DNA of 64,000 nucleotides from Macrotis lagotis (taxonomy: Eukaryota > Chordata > Mammalia > Peramelemorphia > Peramelidae), in the NCBI RefSeq assembly GCF_037893015.1, contig NC_133663.1:124001-188000 (forward strand). The letters run 5' to 3'. The notes below the pieces were generated by a model. The model worked only from the letters and a program-made list of their open reading frames with translations. It ran no database searches and had not been told where the DNA came from. Positions 1-14,212 of this stretch are shown here, piece by piece; position 1 is the first letter of the stretch, and each line of letters begins with the position of its first letter. The translations under genes were made by a program, and so were the position numbers.

Positions 1-420
1 GAAGAATGGTTTCTCCAAAATCCCAACAGGAGAAAAATGAAACGTCTAATAGTAACATAGACAATGTGAGAAATTTAAAACATGAAACAAAATGACAAAT
101 GCATGTCTGAATTATCTTACATAGAAAGAATTACTTCATCCATCTATTCATTTGACACTGATTACATTCAGAAGAGAATAGACTAATTCTGATCCAATTA
201 CATATAACTCTTTTCCCAACAGCTCCTATGGCCCACTGCCAAATGTTAAGTCTATTTAGCATGAAGATCTGATCTAAGGGTCAAAGATCCCAGGTATCAA
301 TAGAGAGAACTCATCTGACTTTCAATAAACATTTTGATTAGGAGCTACTCAGTCTAATCAAATCTACATTTATAGTTATAGTCTATAAGATTCCAGTTTT
401 CCCAAGGTCCCTTTGCAGTC
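1..420. other. Unassigned upstream sequence
   Basis: No open frame of note, no SINE and no L1 similarity is visible here. It lies upstream of the unit 1 promoter region and may be the 3' flank of a preceding cluster member. Nothing functional can be supported. Confidence 0.4.
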
Positions 421-479
421 AGTCCCTCAAAACTTGTGTCAGGGAGTCTGGTGCCCACATTTTATCTTGGCAGCCTTTC

Positions 480-806
480 TGCTCAGAAGGGGGTGGGGAG
501 GGAGGCAGAATGGGGGAGGAGTCGCCCTGAGATTTGAAGCTTGGTGGGAGGTGAACCGGGTAGATGGAGGCGGAGTTTGGAGGCCCAGGAAGAGTTGAGG
601 GCAAAAGAGGTTTCTTTGGCCAAGGTCAAGGCATAGCACGTGAAGGAGGGCAGGCATGATCCTGAGGTCCTGGCCCTGGTTATAACTGAAGGAAAGGCCC
701 CTCCTGAGTCCCTCAGGGCTGAGCAGGGACGAGCTCTGGAGAAGAGAAGCTGCCTCCAAAGGAGAGATCACTCAGCCTTCCAGAAGCCTGTGGATACAGG
801 TCCCAG
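480..806 (+). promoter_or_regulatory. Unit 1 promoter region and noncoding first exon
   Basis: A GC-rich, purine-rich stretch ends in a splice-donor-like junction, TCCCAG|GTAGGTCTG, at 806/807. The same sequence, with a changed donor, recurs at 28757, and a CpG-rich counterpart with donor GTAGGT occurs at 58027, so this is very probably the untranslated exon 1 of a KZNF gene. Compared with the 57.4-58.5 kb island it is poor in CpG, which fits a decayed island. The transcription start cannot be placed from sequence; the exon end is the firm part. Confidence 0.5.
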
Positions 807-1009
807 GTAGGTCTGAGCCAGCTCCCCCTCCCCCCCTCCCCCCCTCCCCGCCCATCCCAAACCCCTCTTAGCTTCTGCCAGTTTCCCAGGCCACTGGGTC
901 TTCTCCTCCCTCTCTGATCTGGTGCATGTAGCCTCACTCTCTGACCTGGCTCCTGGACCAGCTCCTCTTTCTAGATGCCCAAACATCTGGCCTCAGTCTC
1001 TCTCCATAT

Positions 1010-1133
1010 TTTCCTGGAGTCAGGAGTACCTGGGTTCAAGTGTGGTCTCAGACACTTAATAATTACCTAGCCATGTGGCCTTGGGCAAGCCACTTAACCC
1101 TATTTGCCTTGTAAAAAAAAAAAAAAAAAAAAA
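1010..1133 (+). mobile_element. WSINE1-like SINE, 5' truncated
   Basis: The core of the common tRNA-derived SINE is present, with the GTTCAAG box-B-like segment and CCACTTAACCC tail, ending in an A-run of about 21. The tRNA-like head is missing. Confidence 0.85.
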
Positions 1134-1395
1134 GGAATTCCAAGACTAATTCATACTCCCCAGCTCTTAGTAGGTCCCAGTCCTGCTGGTTCCCCCTGGT
1201 CATTCCCTGGAGACTCCATTCCAGAGACCTCCCCATCCTCCACTTTATCTGGCTTCCCTCCTCCTAGATCAAATTATCATCTAGATAATGGTAGAGGGAA
1301 TGCTGGGTGGGCAGAGGACCAGTGGGAGGGGAAGCTCTGGTTTCACTCCATTCCGGATCTCAAAGCTCCTGCCTTTTGAGTCTAGTATGGGGGTG

Positions 1396-1535
1396 GGGGG
1401 GCAGCTGGCTGGTGCAGTGGATAGAGTACCAGCCCTGGAATCAGGAGAACCTGAATTCAAATCCAGCCTCAGACACTTAATAATTACCTGAGTGACCTTG
1501 GGGAAGTCACTTAACCACACTGCCTTACAAAAAGC
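1396..1535 (+). mobile_element. WSINE1-like SINE
   Basis: The full-length head (GGGGCAGCTGGCTGGTGCAG), box-B-like GTTCAAAT-type segment and tail are readable, with a short deletion in the tail and only a short A-run. Confidence 0.85.
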
Positions 1536-1665
1536 CTCCCCCACCAAAAAAAGAGCATGGGGCAGGCAGGCAAAAGAGAAGGGAGAAGAGAAACTGGGTC
1601 TTTCTGTAAGGACAGTCTTCATTTTTTCAAGCCTGATTCTGCCTGCTGCTTCCCTCCCTTTGCAG

Positions 1666-1858
1666 AGTGGAGTCTGCCTTTCTAACTCCTGTGGGACCCC
1701 TCCCCCCCTGTGCCTCCTGCCCAGCAAGAGAAGGCAAGATCTCTCCCCCTCTGGGATCTTTCTCCCCAACACAGTCTTCAGAGGACCAAGGCCTGGTGCA
1801 AGCAGGGAACCAGGAGCTAGAGGGAATGGCCCCTAAGAGCTGCAGACCCTCTCCCCAG
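1666..1858 (+). CDS. Unit 1 exon 2: 5' leader plus start codon of KRAB zinc-finger protein
   Basis: The coding part is 1826-1858, encoding MAPKSCRPSPQ, and ends at a donor CCCCAG|GTGAGT. The acceptor is inferred at 1664-1665 (TTTGCAG), after a pyrimidine-rich tract. Exactly 11 codons precede the donor, so the exon ends in phase 0 and joins in frame to GAG TTG GTG of the KRAB-A exon at 4420. Three other modules in the window carry the same start-exon pattern (ATG 33 bases before the exon end, or a damaged version), at 26152, 30201 and 58840. This supports the start choice. The 5' edge is less sure than the 3' edge. Confidence 0.75.
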
Positions 1859-2004
1859 GTGAGTGCAGTTTGTCCACAGACTTGATCAATATCACAATCA
1901 AGGCTATTTCCATAGACATAGAGGATGGTCCTCAAAGCTGGCAAGTTTTAGTTATGGATTGTTTCTTTATAAAATAGTCATGAAATCGAATACAGTAATA
2001 ACCA

Positions 2005-2150
2005 GGGGCAGCTAGGTGGCGCAGTGGATAGAGCACCGACCCTGGAATCAGGAGTACCTGAGTTCAAATCCAGCCTCAGACACTTAATTACCTAGCTGTG
2101 TGACCTTGGGCAAGTCACTTAACCCCATTGCCTTGCAAAAACTAAAAATA
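2005..2150 (+). mobile_element. WSINE1-like SINE
   Basis: Full-length copy with the head GGGGCAGCTAGGTGGCGCAG and an A-rich tail. It lies in unit 1 intron sequence just after a segment shared with units 2 to 4. Confidence 0.9.
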
Positions 2151-2520
2151 AATAAGTAAATACAATAATAACCACCTTGATCTTTTCTCTGCTTCGGTGT
2201 TTCAAAGTGATTCAGTGACACCTTGGTATCTAACCCCTCTCCCCCAAACAGTTACCCCACTACTGTTGTCTTTTAGTTCTCCTGACTCACAAGGACAACT
2301 TCAATCCTTAGTCTCTATTCCAAAGGGATCATGTCTTTTCTCTTTTACCTGCCTGCCCATGCCCCCTCCCCAATTATACAGCTTCTCCACCTTTTCTGTT
2401 TCTTGTGGCCAAGATCTCCTTTGTGACAACTGAAGGTCCTGGAAACCCCTTCAACCTGAGTCTTGTGTGGACAGGCCTGGAGCAGAACCTGAAGTATTCT
2501 CCAGCTCTTATCCTTTGCAG

Positions 2521-3788
2521 GATCTAATTTCCTTCCTTATCTCTTTTAATAAGATCTTTTTTGCTTTTATTTTTGTCTGAGATGATGATTGCTACCCTGA
2601 TTTCTACCTACCCCTTACCTTTACCGTATGTATATCTCTCTGCTGCAAAAAGTTTCTTGTAAACCACATATTGTAGGATTCTGGTTTTTAATCCATTCTG
2701 CTATCAGTTTCTGTTTTATGGCTTCATCCCATTCATATTTTTAGATATGACAACTGTATATTTCCCTCCATGCCATTTTTCACTTGTGTATCCCCACCTT
2801 TCTCCTCATCTGTGAATCAATCCCTCCTCTTTCTATTATAAAAGTCCCTTTTCTTCCTTATAGATTAAGCTAGATTTCTCTATCCATCTGAGTGTCCATA
2901 TTATTCCTTCTGAGTAAGTTTTAATGAAAGTAAAGTTTAAGCTTTGCCACATTACCATCCCATCTTCTTCTCCATTATAATAGCTCTTTAATGCCTCTTT
3001 TATGTGAGATGATTTACTCCATTTAATCTCTTCCCTCCATTTTCAGCTCAGGCACTTTCTTATTCCTTTATTTTGGTTGGGAGGGGGAATATTATCCCAT
3101 CATAAGAGCCACACTCTGTCTACATATTCTCCTTCTAATTGCTCTTATAGTCATAAAGTTAAGAATTACAAATATTATCTTGCTATATTGAAATATAAAC
3201 AATTTCCCCTTATTAAATTTCTTATGTTTTCTCTTGTTTCTTTTTTATTTGTAATGTGGAGGTCCAATTTTTTCTTCAACTCTAGTCTTTTAATTAGGAA
3301 TGCTTGAAAGTCAACATGTCCCACTTTTGTTAGCTAGGTGATTCTTTGGTATAATCCTAACTCCTCTGCCTTATTCTACAAAGTTCCAAGCCCTCTGATT
3401 CTTTCAAATTACCAAATCTGTGTAATCCTGCCTGTAGCTCCATGATACTTGGATTTTCTTTTCGGTTACTTGCAGTGCAACCTTGATCTTTGAGCACTGA
3501 AATTTGGCTGTGATGTTCCTAGGAATTTTGGGTTTTGGGGTTTTGTTTTGTTTTGGTTTTTTAGGTTTTTGCAAGGCAAAGGGGTTAAAGTGGCTTGCCC
3601 AAGGCCATACAGCTAGGTAATGAGGTCATATTTGAACTCAAGTCCTCCTGACTCCAGGGCTGGTGCTCTATTCACTGTACCACCTAGCCATCCCCCTAGG
3701 AGTTTTCATTTTGGAATCTCTTTCAGCTAGATCAGTGGATCCTTTCAGTTTGTCTTCTGAATTCAAATATATCAGGGCAGTTAGGGTT
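2521..3788 (-). mobile_element. L1 fragment (ORF2 start to ORF1 C-terminal region), antisense
   Basis: Read on the minus strand this holds the ORF2 endonuclease start region (compare 38150-38400), the pyrimidine-rich inter-ORF stretch and then ORF1 C-terminal sequence. A SINE at 3557-3695 interrupts it. Its left junction follows TTTGCAG at 2520. The same junction is seen in unit 4 at 59335, so this L1 is older than the duplication that separated those two units. It is 3' truncated as preserved here. Confidence 0.75.
3557..3695 (-). mobile_element. WSINE1-like SINE inside L1
   Basis: Reverse copy running from a T-rich end to a TAGCCATCCCC head. It is more diverged than most copies in the window. 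Confidence 0.85.
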
Positions 3789-3950
3789 ACTTTCTGTAAG
3801 GACAGTCTTCATTTTCAAGCCTGACTCTCCCTGCTGCTTCCCTACCTCTGCAGAGTGGAGTCTGCCTTTCTAACCCCTGTGGGACCTCCCCCTCTGTGCC
3901 TCCTGCCCAGCAAGCGAAGGCAAGATCTCTCCCCCTCTCTTGGGAAAGAC
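3789..3950 (+). repeat. Partial duplicate of the unit 1 exon 2 region
   Basis: This stretch repeats about 1591-1750 with only scattered changes, including the pyrimidine tract, the CTGCAGAGTGGAGTCTGCC acceptor region and GGCAAGATCTCTCCCCCTCT. It stops before the start codon. Both copies are on the same strand about 2.2 kb apart, so it is a local direct duplication inside intron 2, or a remnant of another 5' module. Confidence 0.75.
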
Positions 3951-4419
3951 TTCTAGGTCTAAATTTCAGCAACTGACAATTTGTAAAAGTATCATCTGCT
4001 ATATAACCCCATTGAGCCTAGATATACTAGCATTGCTTTGCTTGGAGCTAACTTACAGTTCACCCTTTATCTAACTCCTTGCTCACTCTCTCCTGCAATA
4101 TCCTCTGGCCAAAAGCAATAATTCCAACATGCCCAAGAGACCCATGGGCAGTCATCATATACCTCCTGTCATCCCTAAGGCCATCTGAGCTGTGTTATCC
4201 ACCTTGCTGTTGCACTTTCCCTCTGCCCTGTGGAGAGAATTTTCTATTAAGCAGAATCTCCTTCACTGACACTAGGCATCTTCTAAGGTATTTAGGGTGT
4301 CTTCTTTGGGAAGATCCTTTCTCTGCATTTCAGTTACCTCCTATATACTGATGATCCTTCAACTCGAGGAATTCTAAAGCATCCTTCAGCTCTATATCTT
4401 ATGACTTTTGATAATTTAG

Positions 4420-4818
<399 letters not shown>

Positions 4819-4995
4819 TAATCTAACCTCTACTTATTTCCTTTATCATCCCTGCTGGAAAATTCAGATACACACTTGGAACATAATGGAGCAATCCTGA
4901 AAATGGAGCAGCTCTGGATCCACAGTCCTTTCCCTAAAGATAACTAAGTTACAGATTTTTCTCCAAGCTCTTCCTAACTGATTCTTTCTGCTCAG

Positions 4996-5091
4996 GGCTT
5001 CCTGTTCCCAAAGAAGATGTCATCTCTTATCTTGAGCAAAGGGGGACACCTTGGATGCCAGAGCAAGAAGGCCTGAGAAGCTGCTGTCCAG
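4996..5091 (+). CDS. Unit 1 KRAB-B exon
   Basis: A 96-nt exon bounded by CTCAG and G|GTAAGG encodes the KRAB B-box, starting GLPVPKEDVISYLEQ and continuing with TPWMPEQEG. In this family the B-box supports the repression function of the A-box. The frame enters with one base carried from KRAB-A and leaves with one base carried into the finger exon, so the reading frame is kept. The distance from KRAB-A (about 450 bases) is close to that in many KZNF genes. The paralogue is at 41666-41761. Confidence 0.92.
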
Positions 5092-5184
5092 GTAAGGGAG
5101 GTGAAGGCAGGTAGGAGACGGTTGAGATTTGTGTATGTTAGATTTGAGAACAGGAGAACTGATCTTCAATTTCTTTTTAAGATT

Positions 5185-5300
5185 TTTAAGTAGTGACTTC
5201 CTGGGCAAGTCCCTGAACCTGTGAGCAGCCTCATTTTCCTCATCTGTAAATGAGGGGATTGGACTCCAAGGCCTTTCAGCTCCTGATCCTGTAAGAAGTC
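5185..5300 (+). repeat. MIR-like fragment
   Basis: It contains the MIR-type tail CTCATTTTCCTCATCTGTAA. The same fragment sits at 41872-41995 after the paralogous KRAB-B exon, so it was inserted before the two units duplicated. Confidence 0.7.
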
Positions 5301-5349
5301 ATTGTTTGGAATAAGGAGTTAAGCTAGGCAATATGTGGTCTTTCTTAGA

Positions 5350-5480
5350 TCTTCAAGTCAACAAACATTTATTAAGTGCCTGCTACATTCCAGGTCCTAA
5401 GTCCTGGGGACATAGAGACATATACAAGGACCTTCCCCTGCTCTTACGGAGTTCATAGTCTGGAGGAGCAGATGACACAT
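5350..5480. repeat. Ancient interspersed repeat fragment (family uncertain)
   Basis: The sequence CAACAAACATTTATTAAGTG followed by a GGGGACA motif is typical of an old mammalian L2/MIR-class repeat. A matching fragment lies at 42070-42210 in unit 2, and others of the same family lie at 26665-26790 and 42930-43045. I cannot name the family with confidence. Confidence 0.5.
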
Positions 5481-7130
5481 GATTGCAAACCAAGGGTTTC
5501 CTTTGTGCTTCTTAAGCTCTAAGTAGCTTCAAGTCAAAGATCAAATCAAGTAGAAGCATCTCAGATATAGAACTGATCTCAGATGCTAAATACTCTAACC
5601 TCTACTTACTTCCATTATCATCCCTGAGGGGGATATGGAAACCTACTATACACAGGATAATTTGGAGCTGTTCAAGAGAGGGAAGGCCCTAAAATTAAGG
5701 AAGACTGGAAAAGGCTGATTGTGGCATCTGACTGGGGCTTTCTGGGGAGGAAAAAGGGAGGAAAAGCCTCAGAGTCTGGAGGAGGAGGAATATCCTGTTC
5801 CCAAAACTGAAAGGAGGCCCCTACCATTCAGGTGGGAAAAAAAAAAACCTGGATGAATAGGAGATGAGATGGTGATAAAGTCCTAGAGAGGACTATATAT
5901 TTGATCCTTTGGGGAGCCACTCAGTAAGTAGTGATATGGTCAGGTGAGAGCTTTAAGAAGATGAACTTGGCAACTGAGTGGAGAAATGACTGGATTGGGG
6001 GAAGACTTGAGGCAAATAGATCAACCAGCAGACTCATACACAGGTAGAATCATGTATGTGACTTTGGAACAGATTGAACATGGGAGTAGGGAGTATGACT
6101 GTGGGAGTCAAGGAATGGATGACACTTCATTTCTAAGCCTGGACTATTGGGAGGATGTCTCACATCATATTAGAAAAGAAGGGGAAAAAAGGGTGATTGG
6201 GGGAAAACAGATGAGTTTCCTTTTGGATATGGTAAAAGGAGAGTTACAAGGTAGATGATGGGATTATTTGAACACATAAAGGGATTTTCTTTAGTAAACC
6301 TACCCATGATCTTTTCATCTGACCCTGAGTCCAGAAAAGGAAAAAAGGCATCAAATTCATGTGAGTTGAGGAGGAGAAACTAATTCTTGATAAATATTCA
6401 GTTTTTTCAGTGAAATATTGAGACCAATTTCTCAGGTGAGAAAGTAAGGATGGGGAAAGAGGGGTTCAAGTTAGCTATAAGGGAGAGTGGGGAGTCAAAT
6501 GAAAAGATCTATTAAAGCTGCTGTGGTAATTTCCACAATGAGTCAAACAGGGACATGTCAAAGGATTGCCCTGACACATCAACTGAGATGTAGCCTAAAT
6601 TGGCAGTAGATTCAGGCAGCCTGGTTTCAAGATTTTCTGAGTGAAGGGAGCTAAGGGTAAGCTTTGCATAAATCATCAGCCCAAGTCCCTTCTTTGATCT
6701 CTATCCTACTAGAATCTTTGGCCAAGTTCATGTAGGTGACCATGTTGGTTTAGGGAGCTGGAGAAGTAGAGATTCCCAGGTGTCCCATGTAGAGGACCCT
6801 TCAAGAGCTTAGACAGAAGCTTCTGTGATAGTCAGGATTGGGTCAGGTGCCATGTGAGTTAGAATGTGACAAAAGAAATTATTTAAAGAAAGGCAAAATC
6901 CAGTCCCCATGGTCACTGAGCTCACAGTCTACTATAGAAATATGGAGAGAGTTGAAAAGATGCATCAGATCATGAAACTCACTCAGCTAATCTACTAGAA
7001 AAGAGTGTTTTGGAATGGAAATATATTTAGCTCGACAGGGAAATAAGGACATAAGAGAAGTAATAAGTTTAAGGTGAACAGTTGGGGAAGAAGGAATAAA
7101 AGCAAAACAATAATGATGATAATAATAGCA
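5480..7130. other. Unit 1 intron 3, no gene
   Basis: This is intron between the KRAB-B and finger exons. Parts align by eye with the unit 2 intron (42250-43250). Short frames here have no recognisable protein similarity. No promoter or RNA gene is evident. Confidence 0.6.
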
Positions 7131-7133
7131 CAG

Positions 7134-7370
7134 GCATTTTGTTGTTGTTCCATTATTTTGCATTCTTTTCTTGCTCTTTGTGACTCCATCTAGGGTTTTC
7201 TTGGCAAAGTAGTTCCCCTTTCCTTCTCCAGTTTATTTTACAGATGAATAAACTGAAAGGATTAAGTGACTTGCCCAGGATCACACACTTAGTGTCTATT
7301 GCCAACAAACTCAGGAACTCAGGAAAATCAGGGCCTAGTGCCCTATCCACTGCTCCAACTAGCTAGCATT
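7134..7370 (-). mobile_element. CORE-SINE (MAR1-like), antisense
   Basis: The reverse copy includes the CTTTCCTTCTCCAGTTTATTT segment and the ACTTGCCCAGGATCACAC motif, ending at the tRNA-like head. Matching copies sit at the equivalent intron position at 22518-22700 and 43250-43480. Confidence 0.75.
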
Positions 7371-7904
7371 TAAATAATACTATCTATGGTATAAGAAATA
7401 TGTGCCTTTCAAAGAACTTAGAACTACCATTAGTGAAGAAAAGAAAATCCTTTCTTTGTGTCATTCTAAAGAATAGTGACCTTAAAGAGGGCACACCTTT
7501 GGAGCACAAAGGCTCAGCTTTATAATCTCTGTCCCAAAAGGCAAATCGATCCTCTGGTTCCCACTGGCTGGGTACTATGTAAGTCACAATGTTATCCAGA
7601 GTACCTGGTCCCTTCCCATGTGAATCTCTGGTACTGATCAAACCTCACCTTCCCCACAATTTGGTGACCCAGGCCCTTAGGTTCTTCTGCCCTTATTTGG
7701 ATGTTGGCACAAGTTTATTCATTAATTTATCCTAACATTTCTATTCTAATATTATGTCATCTTTTTATAATTCAACCGTCCCCATTTTTATAGAAGCAGC
7801 TTCCTCTTTGTTTATTGTTCTTGTATCCCTTAGTGTAAATTAGTCTTTTTTTCTATAGCAGTAACTTCCTCTTTTACTTTAATCATTTCTTTCATCTGAA
7901 CTAT

Positions 7905-8075
7905 TTCAAAATGACCCTAGGAGATAGGTGCTGCTATTATTCCCATTTTACAGATGAAGAAACTGAGGGAAAAGAGGTCTTTGACCGGGGTCATGGGATT
8001 AGCAAATCAGTGACATTGGAATTTGGGTCTTTCTGACTTGAGGCCCAGCATGCTATTCATTGTACTACTAACTGT
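7905..8075 (-). mobile_element. MIR-like SINE, antisense
   Basis: It contains CCCATTTTACAGATGAAGAA, the hallmark of MIR read in reverse. It is shared with 22910-23115 and 43500-43690 at the same relative place in the intron. Confidence 0.8.
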
Positions 8076-8079
8076 ATTC

Positions 8080-9632
8080 TGATTTTTAAAGAGGACACTG
8101 TGAAAAAATTCACACATGAATGGGCTGGAAAATGGGAGAAGAACTGGGCAAGCTCTCTTGCTGAGGGATGGAAATGCCTATTTATTTTTTATTTTTAGCT
8201 CACTAACCAGTCAATAAAATGAATTACTGGTTTCTATATAAAAGATTTATTTTTATATCAGCTCATAACAATGATAAGTGGACATGAAGGTCAATTTATT
8301 TTTAAAACCACTTTTGTAAGATTAGAATTTTTTCACTTGTTTATTTTTTCTACAGCTGGCAAACCAGTTACACACTTTGTGACACTCTGAATGACTGAAT
8401 GACTAATCTGTATTTCCAGACATTTCCTTGGAGAGATTGCCAAGAAGACAAATAGTAATATAAGTGGAAGATAGGTTCCAATAAGAAGAGTCCATGCATG
8501 TCAGTGAAATTTGCACATGGAAGTTTGGAATTTTTGGTAACAATAAGATGTCAGTTGGATTGGCTATATTGAACTTGGGCTGAAGCAGAGTATAATATAC
8601 TCACTTCTTGATTCCCTAAAAGCACTATATGCCTGATCACAATGGTTTGGAATCTTTGTAAACAGAATCCTATTATGGTTGAAACAAAAGATTGTTTGAA
8701 GGGGAAAATATGAGGCTATTACTTACTGCTTAAGGTGCCAGTAACAAAATTTTAGCACAATCCCCTTGATCTAGAAGCTTCAAGGACTTTGTGAACCACT
8801 CACTGGGAAGGGCTGGAAGAGGACTATTAGTGAAGGATGCTGTCCATTTCCCTTAAGTCCCTTTATGAGACACATATTTTCATACATGGGAAATGCCACG
8901 CATTTTTAAAGTTGTGTTTATTACAAGGAATTTATTTTTGTTTTAGTGTGTAGAGACATTTAAGGAAAAATTTTTCAAAAAAGAACTAAGTAAGGGTTAC
9001 CCCCCCAAAAAAAGTAATGATTCAGAAAAAAATCCTTATCTCAGGTAAATATTAAAAAATAGTGCTACCATTTATCAGGTGATCTCAGATTCTGAAACAG
9101 AACAAATACAATTGAAATTGATAATCAAGGAAATTTCAATATGCTCAAGATATAAGTTAGATTGTGAAATAATAGGAATGTTTAGTATTGGTGCCCCAAA
9201 TGAGATAGTGTTTATTAAGAAAAGGCTGAAAGTGTAGTCAATGAAAGTCAACAAAGTAAAGCTTTAAGAACACCCAGTCACAAGGTTTGAGATCCTGTCT
9301 CAGCTGCAGGAATTTGGTTCCATTCTTTGAACCATTCTGGACTCATGACCTGAGTTGAATGCAATGCAAATACCAGCCTGGCCTGTGTCAGCAGTTTGTT
9401 GTGAGGATGCAATGTGATTGTGTATGAAGTTTTTTGTAAATGAAATCATCTTTTGGATGAGACTTAAAGACATTTTCAAATGATTGATTCTGCCTATTTA
9501 AGTTTGAAGACTTTTCTCTTTGCCTGGGGAACAAACATGTAAATCAGTTTATGTTCTACCAGTGGAGGGAAGGGGACATAATTAGTGTGCATATGTGACT
9601 GTATAACTATATTTAAAATCTGTTTCTTTTAG
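8080..9632. other. Unit 1 distal intron 3, shared with other units
   Basis: No gene is seen. This stretch runs parallel to 23120-24070 and 43700-44590 (for example the sequence around AAATGAATTACTGGTT), which marks the three as duplicates. It ends in a pyrimidine-rich acceptor, TTTCTTTTAG. Confidence 0.65.
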
Positions 9633-11463
9633 GAGACATCAGACTTGAAATCAAAGAGATTGCTGCAGAGATAAGCCTTTCGAAGGAAAAAACTCATAAG
9701 CAAAGACTCATGAATGATGGTCCTAATGTCTACCCATGGAAAGAAACCAGCACTGCACATCAGAGAATTCATACTGGGGAGAGATCTTATGAATGTAAAC
9801 ACTGTGGAAAGACTTTCACAAAGAGGTCCATTCTTGATATACATCAGAGAACCCACACTGCAGAGAAACCTTATGAATGTAGTCATTGTGGAAAGGCTTT
9901 TATTCAGAGAGCTACTCTTGATGTACATCAGAGAATCCACACCAGAGAGAGACCTTATGAATGGAATCAGTGTGGAAAGACTTTCACAAAGAGCTCCAAT
10001 CTTACTGTACATCAGAAAATACACATTAGAAAGAAACCTTATGAATGTAATCAGTGTGGAAAGACTTTTACAACAACCTTCTATCTTGCTATACATCACA
10101 AAACCCACAATGGAAAGAAATCTTTTAATCACTGTGGAAAGACTTTCACAAAGAGTTCTAATCTTATTGTAGATCCGAAAACCCACACTGGAGAGAAACC
10201 TTATGAATGTAATCAATGCGGAAAGACTTTTATTCAAAAGGTTCTTCTTGCTCAACATCAGAGTATCCACAATGGAGAGAAGCTTTATAAATATAATCAT
10301 TCCAGTAAAGACTTCAGTAACAAGGCTTCTCTTAATTATCATCAAAAAACTCCCAGTGGAAAGAAATCTTATAAATGTAATCAGTGTGGAAAGACTTTCA
10401 TACAGAGGGCCATTCTTGATCTACATCAGAAAATCCACACTGGTGAGAGACCTTATGAATGCAATCAGTGTGGAAAAACTTTCACCACAACTACCTATCT
10501 TTCTGTACATCAGAGAATCCACACTGTAGAGAAACCTTATGAATGTAATCTATGTGGAAAGACTTTCATTCGAAAGGCCCACCTTGCTCAACATCAGAGA
10601 ATCCATACTGGAGAAAAGCCTTACAAGTGTAATGATTGTGGTAAAGACTTCAGTCACCAGGCATCTCTTAATTATCATCAAAAAACTCACAGTGGAAAGA
10701 AGCCATATAAATGTAATCATTGTGAAAAGGCTTTCATTCAGAGGGCTACTCTTGATGTGCATCAGAGAATCCACACTGGAGAGAGACCTTATGAATGTAA
10801 TCACTGTGGAAAGGCTTTCATAAAGAGCTCCAATCTTGTTGTACATCAGAAAACACACACTGGAGAGAAAACTTATGAATGTAATAAGTGTGGAAAGACT
10901 TTCATTCGAAAGGCCCATCTTGCTCAACATCAGAATATTCACAATGGAGAGAAACTTTATAAATATAATCATTCCAGTAAAGACTTCAGTCACCAGGATT
11001 CTCTTAATTATTATCAAAATACTCCCAATGAAAAGAAACCTTATGAATGTAATAAGTGTGGGAAAACTTTTACAACAACTTCCTATCTTGCTATACATCA
11101 GAGAATCCACACTGGAGAGAAACCTTATGAATGTAATCACTGTGGAAAGACTTTCATTCATAAGTCCCATCTCGTTGTACATCAGAGAATTCACACTGGA
11201 GAGAAACCTTATGAATGTAATCAATGTGGAAAGACTTTCATTCATAAGTCCCATCTTGTGGTACATCAGAGAATCCACACTGGAGAGAAACCTTATGAAT
11301 GTAATCATTGTGGAAAGACTTTCATTCAAAAGACCCATCTTGTTCAACATCAGAGAATCCACACTGGAGAGAAGCCTTATAAATGTAATGATTGTGGTAA
11401 AAACTTCAGTCACCAGGGATCTTTTAATTATCATCGAAAAACTCACAGTGCAAAGAAACCTTA

Positions 11464-13045
<1,582 letters not shown>

Positions 13046-13660
13046 ATAAAAGTTGTACATGTACATTTATGTTTAACATATTTATATTTTTGTCATTTTG
13101 TATAAGAGGAATTAGGACTAAGGGAAAAGAAAAAACCATGAAGTAGGAAAGAAAAACTAAGAAGTTTTTTTAGAAAGTGAACAGAGTATACATAATTTTT
13201 TCCATGTTTCTCTGGAGTCTGACCATTCATAGTTTCTTATAGAACAAAAGTACTCCATAACATTCATATACCAAAACTTGCTCATCCATTTCCCCAACTG
13301 ATGGGCATCCCCTCAATTTCCAATTCTATGACCCTTTAAAAAGAGGCTGCTATGTGGGACTTTTCACATTTTTAATGATTTCTTTTGGATATAGGCCTAG
13401 TATTGGTACTTCTGGATCAAAGGGTATGAACAGTTTTATTACTCTTTGGGCATAGTTCAATAGCTCTCCAGAATGGTTGGATCAATTCATAACTCCACCA
13501 GTAGTAGAGTTAATTTCCCAATCCTTCCACACCCTCTCCAACATTGATGATTTTCCTTTTTTGTCAGCTAATCTGATAGGTATGAGGTGGTACCCCATAG
13601 CAGTTTTAATTTGCATTTCTTGAATCAATAATGATTTGGGGAATTTTTCATATATATGTA

Positions 13661-13795
13661 CTTGCAAGGTAGTGGGGTTAAGTGACTTGTCCAAGATCAC
13701 GGAGCTAGTTTAACAAGTGTCTGAGATTGGATTTGAACTCAGATTCTCCTGACTCCAGTGTCAGTGCTCTATCTACTGTGCCACCTAGCTGCCCC
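13661..13795 (-). mobile_element. WSINE1-like SINE inside L1
   Basis: Reverse copy ending CCACCTAGCTGCCCC. L1 sequence continues on both sides. Confidence 0.88.
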
Positions 13796-14067
13796 TCTAA
13801 ATATTTTAGAAATGACTCCTTTATCAGAAACACTAGATGTAAAAATTGCTTCCCAGTATTCTGTTTTCCTTATCTTGACTGCATTGGTTTTATTAGGGCA
13901 AAAGCTTTTAATTTAATATAGTCAAAATCATTCATTTTTAATTTATAATGTGCTCTGTTAATTGTTTGGTCATAATTTCTCCCCTTTCTATAGATCTGAC
14001 AGTATTTCTTCATCTATTAATTGGTCTGTGGTATCAATCTTTATGTCTAAATCTTGTACCTAATTTG

Positions 14068-14212
14068 TGGGCAGCTAGGTGGTGCAGTGAATAGAGTACC
14101 AGCCCTGGAGTTGTCAGGAGGACCTGAGTTCAAATCCAAATTCAGACACTTAATAATTGCCTAGTTGTGTGACCTTGGACAAGTCATTTAACTCCATTAC
14201 CTTAAATAAAAT
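14068..14212 (+). mobile_element. WSINE1-like SINE inside L1
   Basis: Full-length forward copy with head GGGCAGCTAGGTGGTGCAG and an A-rich tail. Confidence 0.88.
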
